Shown one piece after another: positions 59,704 to 64,000 of a stretch of 64,000 nucleotides of DNA. The position numbers and the translations under genes are program-made. The notes beneath the pieces were generated by a model. The model had not been told where the DNA came from, made no database searches, and worked only from the letters and a program-made list of their open reading frames with translations. Source of the stretch: Bacteroidota bacterium (lineage in GTDB: Bacteria > Bacteroidota > Bacteroidia > Flavobacteriales > Weeksellaceae); NCBI GenBank assembly GCA_023386965.1, contig JAEWIR010000039.1, forward strand, positions 14,264 through 78,263, read 5' to 3'. How positions within the stretch are numbered: the stretch's first letter is position 1; every line of letters begins with the position of its first letter.

Positions 59704-61485
59704 TTAGTAATGACCTTTCTCTAAAAAATGAGCTGCGATTTTTTCAGTTAACGCGATTACGTTGGGCTGGTTCGTGTATTTTGTGAATCTTCTCAGACCA
59801 GAGAGCATCATGCGTTGTTCGTCGCCTTCAGCGAAGGATACAATGCCTTCCTTTGCAGCCATAATAATCTTTTCGACAGCTTTATAAAGGTTCAGCTGAG
59901 CCATCGCCACTTCAACTGACCCCGCATCGAAATGTTTCCCCGCTCTCAATACTGCAGATTCCGCCATATAAATTTGGTTGAGGATCTCAGATGCGTTCAG
60001 CAACAAATGCTGCTGTTTCTCAATTTCCATCATGTATTTCTGAAGGGCAGCTCCCGAAACCATAAGGAATACCTTCTTCAGGTTGGCGATGACGGCTTTT
60101 TCTTCGGTTAACAGTTCAGAGTAATCCGGGACTTCAAAGGAAGGGATTCCCATCAACTCCTTACTGATGGCCATCGCCGGCGTCATAAGGTCAAGCTGAC
60201 CTTTCATAGCACGCTTGATCAACATTCCTACGGCCAGAAGCCTGTTGATCTCGTTCGTACCTTCGTAAATCCTGGAAATACGTGAATCCCGCCACGCTGC
60301 CTCCATTGGAGCGTCTTCGCTGAAGCCCATACCACCATAGATCTGGAGACCTTCATCAGCAGTGTGCTGTGTAAGGTCAGAAACAAAAACTTTAAGGATG
60401 GAGGCTTCCACGGCGAATTCCTCTACACCTTTCAGTTCTGCTTCCTGATGGTCCATTCCGCCAGCTATTAATTCATCAATCTTGTCCTGTATATCTTTGG
60501 CAGCTCTGTAGGATCCGGCCTCGGCCACAAAGATTCCTGTGGCCATCTCGGCGATTTTCTTTCTTACGGCACCAAAAGTTGAGATAGCTACGCCAAACTG
60601 CTTTCTCTCATTGGCATATCTCACCGAATGTTCCAGAATCCTTCTCTGGCCGTCCAGGTTTGCTGCTGCTAATTTTATACGGCCCACGTTCAGTGCATTC
60701 AGCGCAATCTTGAATCCGTTGTTTCTCTCTCCCAAAAGATTTTCAACCGGTACTTTCATATCATTGAAGAATACCTGCCGGGTGGAAGAGGAGCGGATTC
60801 CGAGTTTATGTTCCTCTTCGCCAAAACTCAGGCCTTCGGTTCCGGTTTTCTCTACTATAAAGGCGGTGATATTTTTATCATCATCAATTTTTGCAAAAAC
60901 AATGAAAATTTCGGCAAAGCCTGCGTTAGAAATCCACATTTTCTGCCCGTTGATGATGTAATGTTTGCCGTCTTCGGAAAGCTTGGCTCTGGTTTTCCCG
61001 GAGTTGGCGTCCGATCCCGCATCCGGTTCAGTAAGGCAATAGGCACCGAACTTTGCGCCCGTCGCCAGGTCCGGAAGGTATTTGTTCTTTTGGTCTTCCG
61101 TTCCGTAAAGGAGGATAGGCAAGGTTCCGATTCCGGTATGCGCGCCGAAAGCTGTTGCCAAAGAACCGTTTCCACCTGACAGATAATCGCAGGTAAGCAT
61201 AGTGGTAACGAAGCCCATTCCGAGGCCGCCGTACTGTTCAGGTACGGTAACGCCCAGGAATCCCATTTCGCCCATCTGCTTCATTTTCTCCTCGGTGAGG
61301 GCATAGTCTTTCTTTTCAAAACGTTCATGGTGAGGGACCACTTCTCTGTCAATAAATTCTTTGGCCGAATCGCGGAGCATCTTTTGTTCGTCCGTAAGCT
61401 CTTCAAGTGTGAAAATATCTTTCGCTGGCGTCTCGGTAATCAGGAAATCGCCGCCGATCAGGGTTTTTGGGGTTGTATCGCTCAT
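59704..61485 (-). CDS. Acyl-CoA dehydrogenase
   Basis: 593 residues, longer than the 380-residue short-chain enzymes and closer to very-long-chain types, with a C-terminal helical extension of about 170 residues. FAD-enzyme motifs: YCLTEPDAGSDANS, GQKMWISNAGFAE, RSSSTRQVFFND, and near residue 400 QIYGGMGFSEDAPMEAAWRDSRISRIYEGTNEI. The first step of beta-oxidation: alpha,beta-dehydrogenation of acyl-CoA, electrons to ETF. Last gene of the operon, with a strong terminator 40 bases after its stop. The spacer before it carries the GTAC heptad inverted repeat. Confidence 0.94.
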   Translation of the reverse strand: MSDTTPKTLIGGDFLITETPAKDIFTLEELTDEQKMLRDSAKEFIDREVVPHHERFEKKDYALTEEKMKQMGEMGFLGVTVPEQYGGLGMGFVTTMLTCDYLSGGNGSLATAFGAHTGIGTLPILLYGTEDQKNKYLPDLATGAKFGAYCLTEPDAGSDANSGKTRAKLSEDGKHYIINGQKMWISNAGFAEIFIVFAKIDDDKNITAFIVEKTGTEGLSFGEEEHKLGIRSSSTRQVFFNDMKVPVENLLGERNNGFKIALNALNVGRIKLAAANLDGQRRILEHSVRYANERKQFGVAISTFGAVRKKIAEMATGIFVAEAGSYRAAKDIQDKIDELIAGGMDHQEAELKGVEEFAVEASILKVFVSDLTQHTADEGLQIYGGMGFSEDAPMEAAWRDSRISRIYEGTNEINRLLAVGMLIKRAMKGQLDLMTPAMAISKELMGIPSFEVPDYSELLTEEKAVIANLKKVFLMVSGAALQKYMMEIEKQQHLLLNASEILNQIYMAESAVLRAGKHFDAGSVEVAMAQLNLYKAVEKIIMAAKEGIVSFAEGDEQRMMLSGLRRFTKYTNQPNVIALTEKIAAHFLEKGHY

Positions 61486-61503
61486 AGCTTTTGTTGTATT
61501 TGT

Positions 61504-61586
61504 GTACGATGTACTAAGTACAATGTACCTGAGGTTAGTTAGAATTTGTTAAGTTGTCATCGTACTTTGTACATGGTACATCGTAC
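61504..61586. repeat. GTAC heptad repeat, inverted pair
   Basis: Four GTAC tetramers at exact 7-bp spacing (61504, 61511, 61518, 61525) and four more (61562, 61569, 61576, 61583). The two 25-bp arms are near reverse complements separated by 33 bases. This lies in the thiolase-acyl-CoA dehydrogenase spacer. Confidence 0.85.
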
Positions 61587-61595
61587 ATTTTTCGG

Positions 61596-62774
61596 TTATA
61601 ATAATTCGAATATCGAAGCTGCTCCCTGTCCCGTACCTACGCACATGGTGACCATTCCGTATTTATTGCCGCGCCTGCGCATTTCGTCAAGAAGCTGAAC
61701 GGTGAGTTTTGTGCCGGTACATCCGAGTGGGTGACCAAGCGCGATCGCACCGCCATTTACGTTCAGGATTTCAGGGTTCAGGTCCAGTTCTTTTTGAATG
61801 GCAACCGACTGTGAAGCGAAAGCTTCATTTAACTCGATCAGTTCAATGTCCTTCAGTTCCAAACCTGCCTGCTTCAGCGCTTTTGGGATTGCATATACCG
61901 GTCCCATTCCCATGATCCGGGGTTCAAGTCCGGCCGCCGCGTAAGAAACCAGTCTTGCTTCAGGTTCCAGGCCTAACTCCTTCACCATTTCTTCACTCAT
62001 AACGATTACGAATGCCGCGCCGTCTGACATCTGAGAAGAGTTTCCGGCAGTTACCGAACCTCCGTTGGCAAACACCGGGCGCAGTTTAGCCAGACCTTCC
62101 AGTGAAGTGTCTTTTCTGGGACCTTCATCTACAGCGAAATCAAATTTTTTGGTCTGCATCTTTTGATTTGCATCAAGGAAATTGTATTCCACCGGAATTG
62201 GTACGATCTGATTTTTAAATCGGCCTTCTTCATTTGCCTTCAATGCTTTCATGTGAGATTCATAAGCAAATTGGTCCTGCTCTTCACGTGAAATCTTATA
62301 CTGATTAGCCACCTCTTCTGCCGTATAACCCATTCCCCAGTAATAATCAGGATTGGTTTTAGCAATATCAGTTTCCGGGACAGGTTTGTAACCACCCATT
62401 GGGATATAGCTCATGGATTCTGTACCTCCGGCGATGATACAGTCGGCCATACCTGCCTGAATTTTCGCTGAGGCAATTGCGATTGCTTCAGAGCCGGACG
62501 CACAATACCTGTTTACCGTTACCCCCGGCACTTTGTCAGTATGTAGGCCCATGAGGGAAATCAAACGCGCCACGTTCAGGCCCTGCTCGGCTTCCGGCAT
62601 TGCGTTACCGACGATCAGGTCGTCAATGCGGTTCTTATCGAGTTGCGGTACCGCGGCCATCAGTTTTTCAATAACCGTTGCGGCCATCACATCAGGACGG
62701 GTGAATCGAAGGGAGCCTTTCGGCGCCTTGCCCACAGCCGTTCTGAAACCTTTTATTATGTATGCTGTTTTCAT
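61596..62774 (-). CDS. fadA: Acetyl-CoA acyltransferase (thiolase)
   Basis: 392 residues, typical of degradative thiolases. Nucleophile Cys in NRYCASGSEA near residue 90, His in GGAIALGHPLGCTG near 347 and second Cys in MCVGTGQGA near 378. It cleaves 3-ketoacyl-CoA in the last step of beta-oxidation. The operon order on the minus strand is hydroxyacyl-CoA dehydrogenase, S23 protein, thiolase, acyl-CoA dehydrogenase. The spacers on both sides carry GTAC heptads. Confidence 0.95.
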   Translation of the reverse strand: MKTAYIIKGFRTAVGKAPKGSLRFTRPDVMAATVIEKLMAAVPQLDKNRIDDLIVGNAMPEAEQGLNVARLISLMGLHTDKVPGVTVNRYCASGSEAIAIASAKIQAGMADCIIAGGTESMSYIPMGGYKPVPETDIAKTNPDYYWGMGYTAEEVANQYKISREEQDQFAYESHMKALKANEEGRFKNQIVPIPVEYNFLDANQKMQTKKFDFAVDEGPRKDTSLEGLAKLRPVFANGGSVTAGNSSQMSDGAAFVIVMSEEMVKELGLEPEARLVSYAAAGLEPRIMGMGPVYAIPKALKQAGLELKDIELIELNEAFASQSVAIQKELDLNPEILNVNGGAIALGHPLGCTGTKLTVQLLDEMRRRGNKYGMVTMCVGTGQGAASIFELL

Positions 62775-62785
62775 ATCTGTAATAT

Positions 62786-62803
62786 GTACAATGTAATGTG
62801 TAC
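62786..62803. repeat. GTAC heptad repeat, short copy
   Basis: GTAC at 62786 and 62800 with a degenerate GTAA at 62793, keeping the 7-bp period. This lies in the spacer between the S23 gene and fadA. Confidence 0.7.
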
Positions 62804-62811
62804 AATGATTT

Positions 62812-63165
62812 TTAAGATTTGTATTTATTAATAAGCTTTACCAACATATTTTGGATGTGTCTTAATTCATTGAATATCATATCAAATTCGTCCTCTGATA
62901 AATATTCTAAATTCTTAGCTACGATAATCTGTGTTTCAAACTCAAATGAAGAAGCTAAAGCGATAGAGAGAAACTGTAAAAACTGTTTACTGGAGTCCCG
63001 ACCGGCACCTTCCGCAATGTTTGAAGAAATAGAAACTAAGCTTCTGCGTGACTGTGATGTCAGTCCGAAAATTTCTTCTTTCGGGAAATTTTTAGAAACC
63101 TGATAATACGCTGTTGTAAGTTCAACCGCTTTTTTCCAAACATCTAATTCCCGGAAATTATGCAT
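62812..63165 (-). CDS. Four-helix-bundle protein (S23 / 23S rRNA intervening-sequence family)
   Basis: 117 residues. Signature order of the S23/IVS family: FRELDVWKKAVEL at the N-terminus, Y-x-x-S-K-x-FPKEE, FGLTSQSRRSLVSISSNIAEGAGR, and FLSIALASSFEFETQI. Members form pentameric four-helix bundles, are often mobile passengers, and are related to Avd of diversity-generating retroelements; no reverse transcriptase is near. The gene interrupts an otherwise classic beta-oxidation operon and is flanked on both sides by the GTAC heptad motif, which suggests insertion. Function is unknown. Confidence 0.9.
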   Translation of the reverse strand: MHNFRELDVWKKAVELTTAYYQVSKNFPKEEIFGLTSQSRRSLVSISSNIAEGAGRDSSKQFLQFLSIALASSFEFETQIIVAKNLEYLSEDEFDMIFNELRHIQNMLVKLINKYKS

Positions 63166-63195
63166 AGCGCTTTTTATTAAGACATTAACTACTTT

Positions 63196-63213
63196 GTACT
63201 TTTTACATTGTAC
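63196..63213. repeat. GTAC heptad repeat, short copy
   Basis: GTAC at 63196 and 63210 with a degenerate TTAC at 63203, in the same 7-bp phase. This lies in the spacer between the fadB-like gene and the S23 gene. Confidence 0.65.
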
Positions 63214-63215
63214 AA

Positions 63216-64000
63216 TTAATTTCTAAGAGGTTTTCCCTTCTGCAGCATATACTGAATCCTTTCCAGGGTTTTTCTTTCGCCGCATAGCTGGAGGAAGGTT
63301 TCCCGTTCAAGATTAAGCAGGTACTGTTCGGTTACTACCGTAGGTTCTGAAAGATTTCCGCCTACAAGCACGTTGGCCAGTTTATCGGCGATGAGTTTGT
63401 CGTGTTCCGAAATGTACTTACCGGTCAGCATTTGGTCGGTACCTACATAGAACATCCCAAGTGCATCTTTACCCAGGACTTTCACTTTTTGTTCAATCGG
63501 TTGGGTATAGCCGTGCTCAGCGAGACTTAATGCAAGCATCTTGGCCGTCCGGATCTGACGGTTCTTATCTACCACAATAATATCCTTATGTTCTTCCAGA
63601 ATACCCATGTCATAAGCTTCATAGGCTGAAGTAGCTACTTTACCCATCGCGATATTCATGAACATATCACGAAGGCGGTTGTTTTTTACATCGTCTTTCT
63701 GGAACTCTCTGGATGTGCGCAGTGCAAATTCCTTGGTACCGCCGCCGCCCGGGATTACACCAACGCCGGTTTCTACAAGACCAATATAAGTTTCTGCAGC
63801 TGCAACCACGCGGTCGGCATGCATGGTCATTTCACAGCCGCCACCTAAAGTCATACCGTGAGGAGCGACAATTACAGGAATCGAAGAATATCTGACCCTC
63901 ATCATTGACTTCTGGAAATAGGCGATGGCCATATTCAGGTCATCCCAATCCTGCTCAATGGCCATCATAAGAATCATAGCCAAGTTGGCACCTACCGAGA
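63216..64000 (-). CDS. 3-hydroxyacyl-CoA dehydrogenase/enoyl-CoA hydratase, C-terminal part
   Basis: The frame is open to the window end, so the N-terminus lies outside; about 261 codons are present. A TTG at 63983 that could be taken as a start is internal, since sequence upstream (SVGAN) keeps the protein pattern. The visible part is the hydratase-like region of FadN/FadB-type proteins: GMTLGGGCEMTMHADRVV, YIGLVETGVGVIPGGGGTKEFALR. It should catalyse the two middle steps of beta-oxidation. It is the upstream gene of the operon that continues with the S23 protein, thiolase and acyl-CoA dehydrogenase. Confidence 0.9.
   Translation of the reverse strand, partial: SVGANLAMILMMAIEQDWDDLNMAIAYFQKSMMRVRYSSIPVIVAPHGMTLGGGCEMTMHADRVVAAAETYIGLVETGVGVIPGGGGTKEFALRTSREFQKDDVKNNRLRDMFMNIAMGKVATSAYEAYDMGILEEHKDIIVVDKNRQIRTAKMLALSLAEHGYTQPIEQKVKVLGKDALGMFYVGTDQMLTGKYISEHDKLIADKLANVLVGGNLSEPTVVTEQYLLNLERETFLQLCGERKTLERIQYMLQKGKPLRN

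Noticed and set aside
1..64000. CRISPR arrays, rRNA genes, prophage or transposase genes
   Set aside because: No regularly spaced repeats of CRISPR size, no rRNA-like stretch, and no transposase, integrase or phage structural protein was recognised.

Overview
The window looks like a chromosomal segment from a member of the Bacteroidota, class Flavobacteriia, most like Chryseobacterium and its relatives in Weeksellaceae. Evidence: promoters of the TTG-N19/20-TAnnTTTG type, a T9SS-sorted subtilisin, a cyclophilin-FKBP fusion lipoprotein, DUF4294 and YaiO families, a DnaX without its zinc module, and RHS-tip toxin remnants. Genus and species cannot be fixed from this sequence alone. There is one tRNA, no rRNA, no CRISPR array and no complete insertion sequence.

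Layout. (1) 1-3.3 kb is an AT-rich accessory island: the 3' end of a membrane-protein gene, an orphan RHS C-terminal toxin tip, two paralogous membrane proteins that overlap toxin ends (immunity candidates), a remnant of a second toxin end, and a third small membrane protein. (2) 3.3-40.3 kb is mostly housekeeping: aminotransferases, M28 and M42 peptidases, tRNA-Arg, uvrA-CPBP, a TonB receptor, an antiporter-HD hydrolase pair, dnaX (split at an 11-A run), DAHP synthase-chorismate mutase, rsgA, ndk, rpe, ilvE, the dual-family PPIase, a serC-serA-DUF1015 operon, ferredoxin, a peroxiredoxin-thioredoxin operon, rsmG, an AddB-like nuclease and a secreted protease. (3) 40.4-58.8 kb is a surface-polysaccharide and signalling block: a sugar aminotransferase; a large soluble hybrid histidine kinase; a receiver-only protein; a membrane-anchored HEAT protein; a 1137-residue fusion of a processive GT2 glycosyltransferase with an LtaS-type sulfatase-fold domain; a TPR/YaiO outer-membrane barrel; a DUF4838 glycoside-hydrolase-like protein; a propeller sensor kinase with its LuxR-type regulator; and galE. 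(4) 58.9-64 kb holds a HicA-HicB fusion between 16-bp direct repeats and a fatty-acid beta-oxidation operon. A four-helix-bundle (S23) gene has entered that operon, and its spacers carry a 7-bp-periodic GTAC repeat.

The strongest candidates for something undescribed are the polysaccharide module at 41.6-54 kb, whose parts resemble the PgaA-D/Alg logic but with new components, and the membrane toxin/immunity array at 0.5-3.2 kb. Smaller surprises are the dnaX slippery run with a nearly leaderless promoter, the fused HicAB, and the GTAC heptad repeats. All assignments come from reading translated sequence by eye; no database search was run.
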